Assembly (NCBI GenBank): GCA_023014335.1
Contig: JAECYW010000012.1
Coordinates: 1,674,001-1,738,000, forward strand
From: Galerina marginata
Taxonomy: Eukaryota > Basidiomycota > Agaricomycetes > Agaricales > Galerinaceae
Reading direction: 5' to 3'
Length of the DNA: 64,000 nucleotides
In this document: positions 36,974-49,718 of the stretch, one piece after another
Layout: every line of letters begins with the position of its first letter
Numbering within the stretch: the stretch's first letter is position 1
The notes under the pieces: model-generated
Told to the model about the DNA's origin: nothing
The model's input: the letters and a program-made list of their open reading frames with translations, nothing else
The model's database searches: none
Position numbers and translations under genes: made by a program

Positions 36974-38131
36974 TTTGAGGACGAAAACTTGGGTGTGAAA
37001 GCCTGTTTTTAAGCATTCCGAAGCTAATAGCCCACAGCAGGTGTTGCATACAAACATGCAAAAGACGAGAACAACATGTTGACAAGATATCCGCAGCTGT
37101 CGTCCAGCTGGCCTGCCCATTCAAAGTTTACCTTTGCAAACTGCCTATATGGCCTAGATCTCGATCGCGGACAGACCCTGCCGCAAATTGCTATCGATCG
37201 AGGAAAGCAGACAAGGGATAACCTTGGGTCATAGGAAACTCGCCTGGGATCGCATACTCTCATCGCCAGAATATCGGAAAGCTGAGAAGCCTTCTTCCAC
37301 ACAAAGATTGCGAGTGAGGTAGCGGGTGATGTTGGCTTTAGGACCAGGCGTCATGAAATCCACTTCCTTTCGAAGAGATCATCCTCTAAAGGCGTAGCCT
37401 GAGAGAAAAATGAATTTCACACCTCCTAGAGCTGTCTGCATTAGTATCTGCACTTAACACCATCCACGAGTCCCGTTGGACATGTTAAGGTAGCGAAGTA
37501 GAATGGTTTCCGTAAAAGGAAGACTGAAATTTACCGCTAGTGCAACCATCGAAACAAGCGGGGGCCATAGTATTGGTTCGGGTATAGTATTGTTTTAATG
37601 GAGCATCCAGAGCAAGTACCCGACCAACAAAATGGATCTATTGCAAAAGGCAATGAGCAGGCCGCCTGGATAAATATACATTCACGTACGAGTGTAGACC
37701 TGAGCTTAGGATGAGGTTTTAATTTCCGACTTATCAGGATGGTATTCGGTAAGCATAGATTCGGGATGAAATGCACGAAGGTGCTTCAGTCGTTCCTGAT
37801 GCCCGTCGCCGAGCCGCGCAAAACGGTCATATCATGATCTTGGTTCTTGCGTTTCTGTTCTTCTAAAAGGCCGTAATGACGACAAAGAAGGTTTGATTTT
37901 AGAAGGCGATGATGCATGCCGTGGTCTACAAATAAAAGCTTAGTAGACATCGCATTTCGAGAGCTTGATCACGCAAACGGGCTCAAAAAAGAACACTCTT
38001 CCAGGCACGCATCTCGTTCGCTTAACATTCGATTGCGTCATATAACGAACGGAGTGTCAGCAACCAGAAAAAACCAGCGGTGTGTATACAATTTAAAACT
38101 CCAGTTCACGTCCCAATATTCAAAAACAAAG
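36974..38131. other. Intergenic region
   Basis: About 1.15 kb between the 3' end of the eEF1B-beta gene and the start of F-box paralog 1. No gene or repeat recognised. Confidence 0.4.
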
Positions 38132-39041
38132 TTAAAGTTCTATCGGGAAAAATTAGAAAATGAGATTGAAAGGTTGATAACCAAGAGCACTTACTTTGCA
38201 TGGCAGCAATATCCGTGCTCTGGACGTAGTCTTCGAATTCGGCGATCTTTTCCTGCAACTCGTCCGTGGAGACTTTCTCGTCCTCTGAAATCGATACGTA
38301 AGTCAATAATCTGAGGGAACAAATGAGAAAACATACCGACGACGAGGGTGATCTGAAGCTTCTTGATACCGTAGCCAATAGCGACAAGCTTGCTGGCTCC
38401 CCATACGAGACCGTCTTGTTCAATGGAGCGAACGGACTTTTCGAGAGCGAGCATATCGGTCTCGTCGTCCCAGGGCTTTACGTCCATGGTAACAACAGAC
38501 TTTGGAGATGGTATGAGATAGATACATACGTGAACACCGAAAGCAGAAAAAATATTACTGACCTTGGCAATAGTCTTGGGTTTGTTAGCCTTCTTAGCGT
38601 TATAAGCAGCAACTCGTTCAGCCTTAATCCTTTCAGCCTCAGCATCGTCCTCCTCATCTGATCCAAAGAGATCTATTTCATCATCTTCGGCCTCGGCCGC
38701 GGTCGGCGCAGCAGCGGCGCCTCCAATGAAGGCTTCACCAGCGGTGCTCGACCCAGGCAAGGAAGCATGCTCCGCGGCATACGACTTGATATGGGTGTAC
38801 CACCTAGCAACATGGGGGTTCGCAGAAGTGTCAGGGGCGGCAGAAATCGTCTTGAATACTGCTACATCGGCTTGCGAAGGGGTGTATCTGTACCAAACCG
38901 ATCAGCATGATAGTCGTCTGGATGGTAACTGCAAATGAAATCCGCAGATAACTTCAAGGATATGTATTAATCGATAACTGACCCTTCAACATAGGACCTA
39001 GAAGCAAGGTGTTGTTCGAGTGTTGCGAGGTTGGCAGACAT
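38132..39041 (-). CDS. EFB1: Translation elongation factor eEF1B beta subunit
   Basis: Five exons (38983-39041, 38563-38887, 38337-38499, 38195-38284, 38132-38139) give 214 residues, the usual size. The N-terminus is a GST-C-like helical part ([20 protein letters not shown], then SQADVAVF). An acidic linker follows ([20 protein letters not shown]) and then the C-terminal GEF domain ([53 protein letters not shown]). It recharges eEF1A with GTP during elongation. The last exon is only 8 nt and codes the end of the universal C-terminus (K, L, stop); the acceptor cccgatag fits it exactly. Expected to be highly expressed. Confidence 0.95.
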
Positions 39042-42000
39042 GGTGGTGGTAAAGCAAGAAAGAGATAAGGATCTTGAAATTTTATCAAGTTCAAGAATCA
39101 AATTTCTTAGAGATCGTCCTCATCAGGGCCGGTTCGGGCGAGGTATGATCGATATGATCATCGATCCACGTGCCATTTTGCCTCACCTCTGCCTTCAGAA
39201 TCAACGCCCTTCATCGCTGACAACAATTTCCCGTTAATTGATTCCCACTTCATCGAGACACCACAAATTTCGGGCCCGTAATAATATCCGTGGCACTAAT
39301 TTGTTCATCGATCGTCCTTTTTGGAGAAATCCAAAACATTCAACGTTCAAAATCTTACAAAATTCCTTGATCAAGAATGAGACTGGCAGATCCTTGGGGA
39401 AACGGTGTGTATTACCATGAATATATTTCTTGCTCAAGATGATTATTCAAGCTGCGTTGAATGCAATCCTGGCATGTGCGAGATCGTTGATACTTATAGT
39501 ATACACAATTCGCGTTTGCGTGCGTGGACGACATGTGCTTCCAATATCGGTAAGAGTTAGGTGCGCTTCCGTCAACGTTGTCAATCACTAGTCGAATTCT
39601 ATTCACAGTGAAATTGCAACAAGACAAAGACATGACCTTAGCCTCCCTCAGCCCCGCCTGTGAAGTAGCGAGGAGGAATGGATTCCAACCCCAGTTTAAA
39701 ATTAATTGACGTCATTGCTACAGAGGACTCCCGCCGACTTTCCTCTTTCTACTGAAGCCCGGGGTAGTCGGCCCTCTGTTCTCCTTTGGTTGGTAATTCT
39801 CGATTCCATTTTGTGTGTCTGGAAACTCGAATGCATTCGTTCACAGTGTTAAATCAGTTGCTTCATATACCTGAACTTGGGAAACTGCTTCACGATCGAG
39901 GAGTCCTCGAAGCCTCATAGATTTTTGCCCGGGCCTACTATCCTTCCTGGCAATACTCTGACTCGTGGATAGTCATTAACCCCACCGTTCAATTGTATGG
40001 TCCGCCCGATCGTTCTCTTGCCAAAACTTGCTATGCATGAACCTGAAGGAGCAGATTAACCTCAGGGTCAAGTCCACACGATTCATCCGCGGAGAAATTG
40101 TGCTCATGCTGGTCGATGGAATCTATTATCTATCACAAATTTCCACCCGCTCGATAACTCGTGATGGATGCCGTATATGTAGGTGATCCATGGACCCAGC
40201 CTTGCATCAGGGACTTATCACTCTGGGATTAATAGGCTAATCCCTGACGAAGCGTGTCTCGTCTCTGGCATTTCTTACACCTTATCCTTCGACTGGACGA
40301 GCAGTCGGAGTTTGTGATTAGGCAAAGTAGCTTAACTCGACAAGGGAGTCAGTCAATAATGCCCGGATACGCCTTCACGAGGTTTGATTATATAGCTTTC
40401 AAGTTTATTTAGATATCATTCCAATGAAGAATCTTATCCCATCCTAAGATATGGAAAATTCATTTTCTTCTCACTGGAAGTGAAACGGAGTGGATAGTAT
40501 GATGCGAAGTTAAAGTTTTTTGAAGCCATGATCCTAGTCAGAGAAAGAAGTTGGCTCAAATTACCCCAAGTCGCGATAAGAGACCATTCATGTCAAGCGA
40601 ACATGTCGTAGTCGTCAATCTTCGTGCTGTTATACCCCCGCCCCGTTTGTCCCAGATCCATACTACGTGATCCCCTTCCAATTTTTTAATGTGGCTTAGG
40701 CTAAATATGGGCCCAAGTCAGAAGGCGACATATCCCATTAGCGGCGCTTGACGCGCCTTATTGCAAGCGCACAGGAAGCGCGTCTCAAGCAATCGAACTT
40801 AAGCCTATTGTTGAGTGAACCGTGACCGTGACACGGCGATCTTTAATGAGTTCGTGACACGGCATCTGCCTGATTTCAGACCCCGCTCTCCAACCTTCCC
40901 TGAAAGTATGTCGGAGCCAATGATCATGAAGCTGAGCTTTCTTTGTCCTGCATGACCACGCACATGTACCTCGTTCCTGGAGATGTCCTGTACAAGACGC
41001 TTCCGCTCTGTTTGTCATTTCGTTTGGAATTTGCCAGGCGATGTCGGGAGGTTGTCGGAATCTCTTCTCTTTCTCTCCTTCAACATTGAGCGGAAAGCTG
41101 GGCTAACGCAGTTCTCGCCTCGTCATGATCTCACTACATGCATCTCTGATGAAGATGAACGGAAGCTAGCCTCTGGAGAATGCCTGACGAAAGCGAACAT
41201 TCTCGTGTTTCGGGAAGAAACAGCATTTTAACGCGATTCTATAGACTGAACGGCATCTATCATAATCACTATTCTCAAGAAAAGAACTCAAAAAGCCCAC
41301 TCCAACTTCGTCTATGCTACTTCTAGTCTGCCTAATTTTCCTGGCTTTTTCTAGTCTCGCTGAATGCCGTTAAACTCACTTCCATCTTCGCTCCTTGCGT
41401 AAGTTCTCATCCCGGGGCCAGCCTCTTCCTTTGGAACTAAGTGCCGCGTAATCTTCAACTGCGTTGTCGTCGAAATGTTTTTGGCGGTTTATCAAAGTCA
41501 TCGATAAATTCATGATCTAAACTCAGGTTGGCGCTACCCTCAACCGTCATGACGGCCTTCCCTGCTTCCAACGCCTCGTTCTATCGAATTCTTATGTGTC
41601 AAGAACCATTTCTAGACAAGGACCAAGACTTTCTATCAGCCGCTGGGATTCAAGTTCCAATGTTTCAATCAAATGGTTCGACTTGTAGCGCAAAGGTCCG
41701 CCCCAGCTTTCCCACAGGAGTGGGAGCAGTCATACTCCCGCTGTATGACTGCAGGAGAATCTCCGTGATCATTCTCCTCTCCAAAACGTCTTTTTAAACG
41801 AAAGTTGACACCATCCTCTTTTCAGCATTCATTTTGTCAACAGGATGTCAAATGATCCATCCCGCGATCAACCTCAAGACGATTATTTTTGAACACATCG
41901 AGATAAAGCAGGGTCGCGAATCCGTATCCCACTGATTGGCTCCAAAGATTATCCCCGAGAACCACCACTGGCCTGGGAATGCAGGTCCTGCATCCACTTC

Positions 42001-42236
42001 TCCGTCGCTCGGATTCAGAAAGGGACACCGGGACGCGTTGCATATTGAAATTCCTTTGACAAGTGAGTACTCCGCTCATCGCGTTCTATGATTGGTTCGT
42101 GGGAAGCTGTTAAATGAATGCCGTTAAGCCACACGGAGGTTTGGAGATTCAAGTCCAGTCAAGCGAGGTCGTACATAAAAGAGCTGAGGAGACGGCAGCA
42201 GGCTCTTTCTTACAACCCGGCTCTTGCGATTCCTCC
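39042..42236. other. Long intergenic region
   Basis: About 3.2 kb between the divergent eEF1B-beta and F-box paralog 2 genes. Contains only short frames (for example 41528-41797, +) without motifs. No tRNA, repeat or gene supported. Confidence 0.4.
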
Positions 42237-44125
42237 ATGGCTACCACTATCGCCGACATTCCTTCTGAAATTCTTCAGAAGATCGCTCTCTTTGCCACTG
42301 TGGGGTCGCCTCTTGGTCCACCAAAAGAGCTCCTCAACCTCTTGTTGACATGCCGGACCTTCCGCGACTGCCTCTCCGCTGAAAATGCTGGAGAACTATA
42401 CTATGTTGTCTTCTCCTCAAAATTCGATGCTCGCGGCCCTCTTTACCGTCTCAGCCCGACGGTAGTACGAGAGCATGCGCCGCTTGAGATGCGCCGCCGA
42501 TTTTCTGCTATTAAAATTTTTAAGAAACGTCTCTTTGACCATCCTCGTCTCACTGAGGCGCTGTGGGTAGCCTATCTGATGGTCGAAGATTCGGATACCA
42601 GCCAGAAAAACGTGAAGCAGCTTCTTTCCGCCGGTGTGCCATCTTTCCTGGACCTCCTTCTCCGCCGTAGGTTGTACGAAGGTTCCGCAGACAACCAGGG
42701 ATGGCCTATCATGAATGAAAGCATCTCTCTTGCCATCGCACTTTCGTGGACACTGGCGTCGCAAAGTAAGTCCTGCTGTCATTTCCACTTCTGAATGATC
42801 TGAGATCTGGGGTAGGGGTGATGAGCTACGAGAACCCCGAACGATGCCAGGAGATGATGCGTCTGCTCAGGCCTATTATCTTTGCCGCTTTTCGAGTACG
42901 TTTTTGCCTCGTTGTCACCTATTTTTTCTTGATGGTTTGCGTTAGTATTCCACTTTCCATACCCCAGAAGAGCTGTTCAGTTACGACAGTGCCATTGAAG
43001 CGCGGGCTCCTCAGACGGGCTCATCCGACACGCCATATCCCCCTTCTATCTTGTCACCTCAGGAGATCGAGTACTTCGGTGCGGTGAAGCGGAAGGCACG
43101 CCCACCATCAGCAGCTATTTTTGCGGCACTTCTGTATTTCACCCGCATGGAAAGTCGCACTACTCTCAACATACCTCCCCACATCACTTGCGAAACCCGC
43201 GAAGAGGCTATTCAGAATGGAACTGAAGGCCCTTGCGCTGACGATATCAGGCACTTTTACCATCATTGCCGTACTCACTTCGCTGACTTCCCAGGTATTG
43301 ATGTTGGCATTCAGTCTTCGGCTATCGCAGCCTCGCCTGATACCATCCTTTGCCAACCATCCTCCTACAAGTTAGGCACTCTCACTGGCCAGTGGCAGGG
43401 CTCCGATCTGGTGCGTCCTCTCTTTCTTGACCCGTCAACTTCTGATCTCATGTCGACCCCCTGCTAGACCCCGTGTATACAGACGTACCATGACTGGCAA
43501 TCCACCGTCGCCCCTCTTGATGATAGTTTTAACGACACTCGAAAAGCACTGTACATCACGCTGGAGGAACACTATTGCTACGATATTCGATCCGCCGTCC
43601 CGATGGATGACAAGGAAAATGGTTCAAATAACGCCTGGTTGCCCATGGACTTAGTGGCTACCGAAACTGACGTGAGCACCCAATTTGACTATGCTGTGAC
43701 TTTCTAACTGCGTCTTTATTTCGAATAGGACGGCATGGAGTTCACAGACTCGAAGGGCAGCTTCCGAACCACATATGAGACCGTGCGCGGTGGCCAATCA
43801 CTTCCTCGTGGTTCAAAGCAAATTGTTGACATCATCCTTACCGGCAAGGTTTGTGGGAGCCTGTGTCTCCCTGTGGATTGATACTGAGTCTGCTCCCAAA
43901 TAGACGGAGGAACAATACCGTGCCGCATGGGGTGGTTATGGAAAGATCCTTGGGCGCGTTCGATTGCATGATGGTCTAATGGTCTTAATCCAAAGCAATC
44001 CAGTGCGTTAATCTCCTCCCAGACCGGCGAGTTAGAGCTTCTTTATGATACTGATTGTCTTTTCGCCATGTTAGGATGATACGATCGTGCCGGGTACTCG
44101 AGTTCTTCGTGGATACGGTGTGTAG
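42237..44125 (+). CDS. F-box family protein, paralog 2 of 3
   Basis: Seven exons (42237-42765, 42816-42895, 42946-43410, 43483-43671, 43729-43848, 43904-44002, 44075-44125) give 510 residues. F-box: TIADIPSEILQKIALF, then LLNLLLTCRTFRDCLS. The shared C-terminal region has KLGTLTGQWQGSDL (about 345-358) and AWGGYGKILGRVRLHDGLMV (about 469-488). It stops soon after the last shared strand (RVLRGYGV), about 32 residues earlier than paralog 3, which continues into a longer tail. An in-frame upstream ATG exists at 42114; I start at 42237 because the F-box begins at once after it. Probable SCF substrate receptor. Tandem with paralog 3, 437 bases apart. Confidence 0.82.
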
Positions 44126-44562
44126 TGTTGGTGTGGCGCACATTTCTCCTCCACTGATCCGCACTTCCAACTAGTGACCTCTTCCCAAAATCTCGTTGGG
44201 AGATTAAGAAATCCGTCACCAGGTGCTGACCTGTCGTATGAAGGCGTTTTCAGCTTAAGTAAAAGCCACACTGGTCCAAGCCAATCTTTGCATCAATTCA
44301 ACTAGACTTCCGTAACTCTATAGACTTATTCCGCAGTCCATTAAATACTTGTACCATACTTTAATAATACCATCCATTTCGCAGTTAGATTTCCCCGACA
44401 CAAAAGTGACCTAAACCTTTTTGTTGAGGTCCCTCGGTGACTGTGGCGCCAGACAGGTTCACAATACGATTGGAGAACATATGTACCAATCGGGAAATTT
44501 GAACCCGGATGCCGGCGACAAACTGGAGAACAGGAAATAGAAAGGAGGCTTGTTCCCAAACT
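44126..44562. other. Intergenic region between tandem F-box genes
   Basis: 437 bases, terminator of paralog 2 and promoter of paralog 3. Nothing else seen. Confidence 0.4.
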
Positions 44563-46475
44563 ATGTCGACCACGTTTCAACAGCCTACGCCCTTCATGAA
44601 TGGATCTTTGTCGCTGAGCACAGTGCCCCAGGAGGTCCTGGAGCACATAGCGTTATTTACCGGCACAGATAAGCTGCTCGGTCCGCCTTCCTCACTTATC
44701 CCGCTTCTATCCACCAATCGAAAGATATACGCAAGCTTATCGATTTCTACTAATTACCACCTATATGCTCGCATATTTTGTCGCAAGTTCGATACCGCAG
44801 CGCCTCTTGCGCGCTTGGGATCAGCCCAGTTGACATCGTTGGCACTTGCTCACGAGCTGCGGAAACGATGTGTTGTGCTTCAACGACTCAGAGCTCGTTT
44901 GGATTCCACGACACACGCTCGCCATGCACAAGACGCGGAGGGGGAAAGGATGTCTGTTTACGACGTGCTGTTGACTGCGTATGTTATGATGCTTGAGAAC
45001 GAAGAGAGGAATAAGCTACAGCTTGTGGAGTACGGTAGAATGAAAGAGTGGATCCGAGAGTTTTGGTTTGACCCACACGGTGCTTCCCTGGCGATATACA
45101 GCATCAGGATAGGACAATGGCCTCTCAATCGGTCAGAGACCGCTTTGGGTATGTGGCTATTCTGGTTCATGTTGAACACTGGTGAGTTAGAACTACCTTA
45201 GTGGTACCTTGTACTAACTTATAATCTTATAGATGACTATGAACTCGGCGTTAATGACGGAGTGGAATCCCCGTTAAATATTTTGAAAGCTATGGCATTA
45301 GGTGCCCATATAGTGAGTCGTTGTTGTTTCCCGAAACATTGCACTACTCATCCAGATCTGCAGTATTCATTAACGACAATATCATGGATTGATTTTGAAC
45401 CGAAGTCGAGGGTATCAGTGGCAGCAACAGTCTATGCAGAGGTTATGGATCTTACTCCACCGCCTCTTGCAACACCCGCCATCCTATCGTTTCTTGCCCT
45501 CGTCGATAGAAGACGTTTGATACCAATGCCTCCTTCTGATGCTCCTGTATCCCAACAGGCCGTCAATGAATGGGACTCAGAGTGGGGTCGGTGTTTTACG
45601 AAATCTAAGAGAGACATTACCGAATGTTTTCGTCCGGGAAGGTCGGCCAAATTTCCATCGTCCTACCCCTTTCAAACTGAATCAAAATCTGTACAGCATC
45701 GAAGGTGTCTGGGAAGGATTTTTCACAGTCAGTCCAGCCTGCCTCCGTTTCAGTACTGCTACTCATTCTCATCAGTATACAGAGTTCACTGCATACGCTG
45801 CCATGCTCGCAGGTGCTTCTCCGACAACAATCCAAAAAGGGGTTGTTGGGCGACATCAGCAAACTTGGAAACTTCGAGAACACCATCTTCTAGCTGCAGA
45901 TCACTCTGATTCCGACTCAGGCATTGATATGGACGTCGATACTGACACCCCATTGCGCGCTGGAGACCCGCTACGGTCCTACTTTCCCACCGGGACACAG
46001 CTAAGGGAACACAGGGAAGGCCTCTTTGTGCAGGATTCCGGAAACGCAGAAGTGCGTCGATATCACCGGGCGTCCGTATTACAGACACAAAAATTCGGGG
46101 GTGATCAGCACAAACCTCGCGTGAAGGACATCATCATCACTGGCGAGGTTAGCTACTTTATCAGTTTCATTTAATGCTCCTAATTTCTCGACAGGGCCAT
46201 TCCGCCTGGGGCCAGTTTAACCTTGTTGGCCGAGTGCGGCCATGTGATGGGTTCATCAGCTTATCCAAAGATTATGTTCGTGATTTCTTCGCCAATTTAC
46301 GTAGCTGAAATCTGACCGCCTGTTTCAGGTCGATGGAGACAGAGGAAAGTGGCTATATCGAGGTTACTTGGTTGGCAATGCCAATGGCAACTTCGCAGGC
46401 AGATGGAGAGATACTCTCAGCCCGGCTGACGTCCCTGGCTATGAAGGGTGTTTCGTCATGAGTCGCAGGCGATGA
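44563..46475 (+). CDS. F-box family protein, paralog 3 of 3
   Basis: Seven exons (44563-45181, 45233-45312, 45364-45641, 45697-45727, 45776-46147, 46195-46275, 46329-46475) give 535 residues. F-box: LSTVPQEVLEHIALF, then LIPLLSTNRKIYASL. The C-terminal region reads FRPGSIEGVWEGFF (about 323-336), SAWGQFNLVGRVRPCDGFIS (about 463-482), KWLYRGYLVGNANGNFAGRW and a Tyr-Glu-Gly-Cys-Phe end. A small 31-nt exon carries the IEGVWEGFF motif; without the 45642-45696 intron the motif would look frameshifted. Paralogs 1 and 2 have one intron within what is exon 5 here. An in-frame ATG at 44509 would add 18 residues. Probable SCF substrate receptor. Confidence 0.82.
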
Positions 46476-47003
46476 TTGCCTTCACTCGGACCACACATCA
46501 TTAACGAGTTCATCGAAAGATGCAGTTCTGTCCAACACCACTTAGCGCTGTTATTGGTGTAATTGATTAGTTGCTCATGCTCTTATCTATGTAATATTAC
46601 AGTTTTTGTGTACATTTGTATTACTATATGGCAGTCTTGTAACCCCCACATCTGTTCTTATCTAACTCACGACATCACTCTATACTTTTTTCAGTAGTCA
46701 AATCTTACATGCTGCCTATGCCTCAGTGCTTCTTGTCCGTTGTAAACGTCCGTTTGAGGTGTGCCAGTTTTGAACGCCAGTTATTTGAATTTAGGAGAGA
46801 TCTCCTAGTTGTACATAGCCTTCGAGGATCTTTTCTCGAATTTGGACTCCTACACGCGCTGTGGCTCCCTGCCACTTTTACACACCTACTTGGGCGGATT
46901 ATTGCTGTGCTCAAACTTGCGCCACCTGATCACCACTGGCTATCAGCTATAATAATGCAGTCTCACATTTTGATGTCACTAATTCACTCCCACTGACGAC
47001 ACT
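46476..47003. other. Intergenic region
   Basis: 528 bases between F-box paralog 3 and the coiled-coil gene. A 95-codon frame (46709-46996) has no motif and looks like chance. Confidence 0.4.
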
Positions 47004-48885
47004 ATGTCGGATGCCCAAGATGCTATCCTTGCCAATGCTGATTACCATACCCGACTCCTATCTACTATCGCGGAATTGGAGTACGTACCCACGGCAAGGA
47101 AGCATCAAGTGAACTATGTCAAGGACCTCGAGAGCCAATTGGACTCTGGCAAGAAGAAGATCGTACAACTCGCAGAGAAGACAAAAAAAGAAAGGAAGGA
47201 GCATGAAGTGCTTCGAGATTCGACTGCCCGAAGGTTCGCTCATAAGCTGGTGGGCAAAAGGGAAAAATACGAGGCGAGGGAGAGTAAAGAGGAGCGGTAA
47301 GCTCTGGGAATCGGTTGCCTCCTTAGCTTGTACCATGTCAATGCTCAGCGCTCATGATTCACTTTGTTCGACTTCAATAGGGAATATGTTGAAGCCCTGG
47401 AACGGGAGATGACAGAGAGAGATAATCTACTCGTTATCCAACAACTTCTTGAAGAGGCAAATGGAGTTGTGAGTGGAACAGCTGGTTGAACCTGGCTCAC
47501 GAAAATTCACGCGTTGATCCACAGTTGATGGACTTGACTGACAAGGGGACAAAATACGAGTCGGCGCAGGCAGAGCTGAAAGTTCTATACGAGCGAGTGT
47601 TCGACGGACCTTCAGAAGGTACGCATTGGCGTTCGTCTTCAACAACCTATCTAACGCGAGCACCTTCAGCTTTTCCTGAAGACGACCGACTAGAATATGA
47701 TGTCGTGGACGCTGTCAGGAAACATGAACAGTTACAGGAGATCCTGAATTCTGAAAGTCGAGCCGCCGAACTCCTAGCGAGAGCCTCGAAAGCCATGGAC
47801 TACTGCCAGAAGAGTATGCAGGAAGCCTTGGGATATTCTCGATATGGTATTCCTTTTTCCTGTCTTTCTTTATGCAGAATTTGACCGCACGATAGACATG
47901 TGGGGCGGTGGAAAGTATGTCTTTTATTTCGTTTGAGGACGTATTGATGATCTATGACTAGTATGGCTGACATGATGGAGCGGAGCGCATTGCGCCAAGC
48001 ACAAACCAACGCCTCTCAAGCTGAAATGCTGGTGAACCAGGCTATGCGGGTGTCCTCTGCCGTTCAACCCGTCGGACGGGTTAATATAGCTCAAGGGTCT
48101 GTCATGCACTTTCTCTACCATGTTTATGGCCTGAAGGATTTTATATCCAATTCCTATGCAGATCCATCGTGAGCGACATCTTCTTCGATAATATCTTCAC
48201 CGATATGGCCTTCCACAGTAATATTGACTTTTTCTATGCCCAGGTTGTTTATGGACTAACGTATGGTTTTCCAGACCAAATCAAGCAATCCGCTGCACAA
48301 GTCCTTTTGGCAAATCAAAGAGTGGGTCCTCCACTCTCTGTGCATTACTACAGCTTCCTTAAACTTACTAGCTGAAAGCCGAGAAAGACGCTGCACGGCG
48401 AAGAGCAGACGGCGCTGGCGCACAATTATTACGTGCGGCTGAGATACTTGACAGCCGGAGAAAAACATTAGATAACTTCAGGCGGGCTACGTTCGAGAGT
48501 TATATTGCCCAGAATCCCCCTCCGCCTAGTTATGATCACGTCACCACAAGCCCCACTTCACCAAGCTTCTCAGTCCCGAATGTCACTCGATCAGGAGACC
48601 CAAACACAACGGCAATTGATAATCCAAACTCAATCACTGTCGACGATGCTTCCCAACCGCCTTTGGCAAGCATGGCACCTTCAATGCCAACTCCAAATAC
48701 GATGCAAGGGTCTGTTATCTCGCAAGGGGAGTATCAGATGCCCGAAGCAAGACCCTTGCAGTGGGGAAGCCGTAAGTGTTCGATCTAATCCGAACTTGTG
48801 AATTCTGAAAGACCGATCAAGGGCTCTAGGAAACCCATATGCTCTGGCGATGGCTGAACAGACACGGACACTGTCGAATGAGTAA
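47004..48885 (+). CDS. Coiled-coil protein, ten exons (hypothetical)
   Basis: Exons 47004-47296, 47381-47468, 47525-47618, 47670-47846, 47896-47914, 47962-48096, 48162-48217, 48275-48321, 48372-48771 and 48812-48885 give 460 residues with every phase closing. Residues about 40-300 are heptad-rich and charged (YVKDLESQLDSGKKKIVQLA, REYVEALEREMTERDNLLVI, QIKQSAAQVLLANQRLKAEK), so a long coiled coil is expected. The C-terminal 150 residues are Pro/Ser/Thr-rich (AQNPPPPSYDHV) and probably disordered. Exon 5 is only 19 nt. I do not know the family; a scaffold or cytoskeletal/endocytic role would fit a coiled coil with a Pro-rich tail, but that is speculation. The 48218-48274 intron has a perfect CTAAC branch. 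Confidence 0.75.
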
Positions 48886-49718
48886 CGGATAGTTTACACA
48901 AGCTTTATTTCCGTGCATTTTCGGGCGCCTTGCTTAGCCGGATTTGGAAAATCCAATACGAAGTTGATTGACGAGTGCTCTATTTATTTCTTTTCGTTGG
49001 GTTGAGAGGGGATGGATTACACAAGCATAGTCGGGACGAGGCAGGAGATATCCTTGAGCATGTCTTTATGTAGTGGATATCTTATACCCTGGTATTAATT
49101 TTTCAATTTGTTATGACGAGGTTGTATCTTTTTGCGACGACACACTTTAATTTTTTTTTCACCAACATGAACTTAACCTGCATTCTACCATAGGGTTGCG
49201 AAATCAGTGTTGACCATTCAGAGGGGAGTGGGGTCACAATTAGCCACCCTTAAGGTGTTTATCCACAATTCCACCAGTCAAAAAAGAGCGACGCATACCC
49301 GTTTACACCTCTTGCACAGGACATCTGTCTTCCGGAGGAAATCACTGGTGAAACCATAATGATTCGTGCATTTTTTAACCAACACAATAATAATTGCCTT
49401 ACGCACAATCCAATCCATGAACGAACGAAACTTTCAGACGGGTATCATTCTATTATCATTCTAACCGTCGACAGATCGATACAAAAGGCATCCAATTCCA
49501 CCCACTTAATAATTTAATTACCAGTATAAAATCTAAGAGCGGTTTCCACGGCACCTACGGGCTGCCCGCGTTAAATCGGAGACACACAGCGATGACGGAA
49601 TACGCTCGAGAGAGTATATACCATAAGTAGTAGAGCTGGATAGAAATGCCGCGGCGGGGGATGATCGATGCCAAGGACTGAAGTCAATAAAGGGAAAGAT
49701 GTGATGCCTGGTTCCGAA
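48886..49718. other. Intergenic region between convergent genes
   Basis: 833 bases without a recognised gene or repeat. Confidence 0.4.

Noticed and set aside
45642..45696. Apparent +1 frameshift in F-box paralog 3 before the IEGVWEGFF motif
   Set aside because: A 55-nt GT-AG intron with a CTGAA branch point fits exactly and yields FRPGSIEGVWEG, matching FSYRPGSMTGLWEG in paralog 1.
48242..48274. 31-nt intron-like segment (gttgtt...ttccag) in the coiled-coil gene
   Set aside because: It breaks frame; the longer 57-nt intron from 48218 has a proper donor, a CTAAC branch point and keeps frame.
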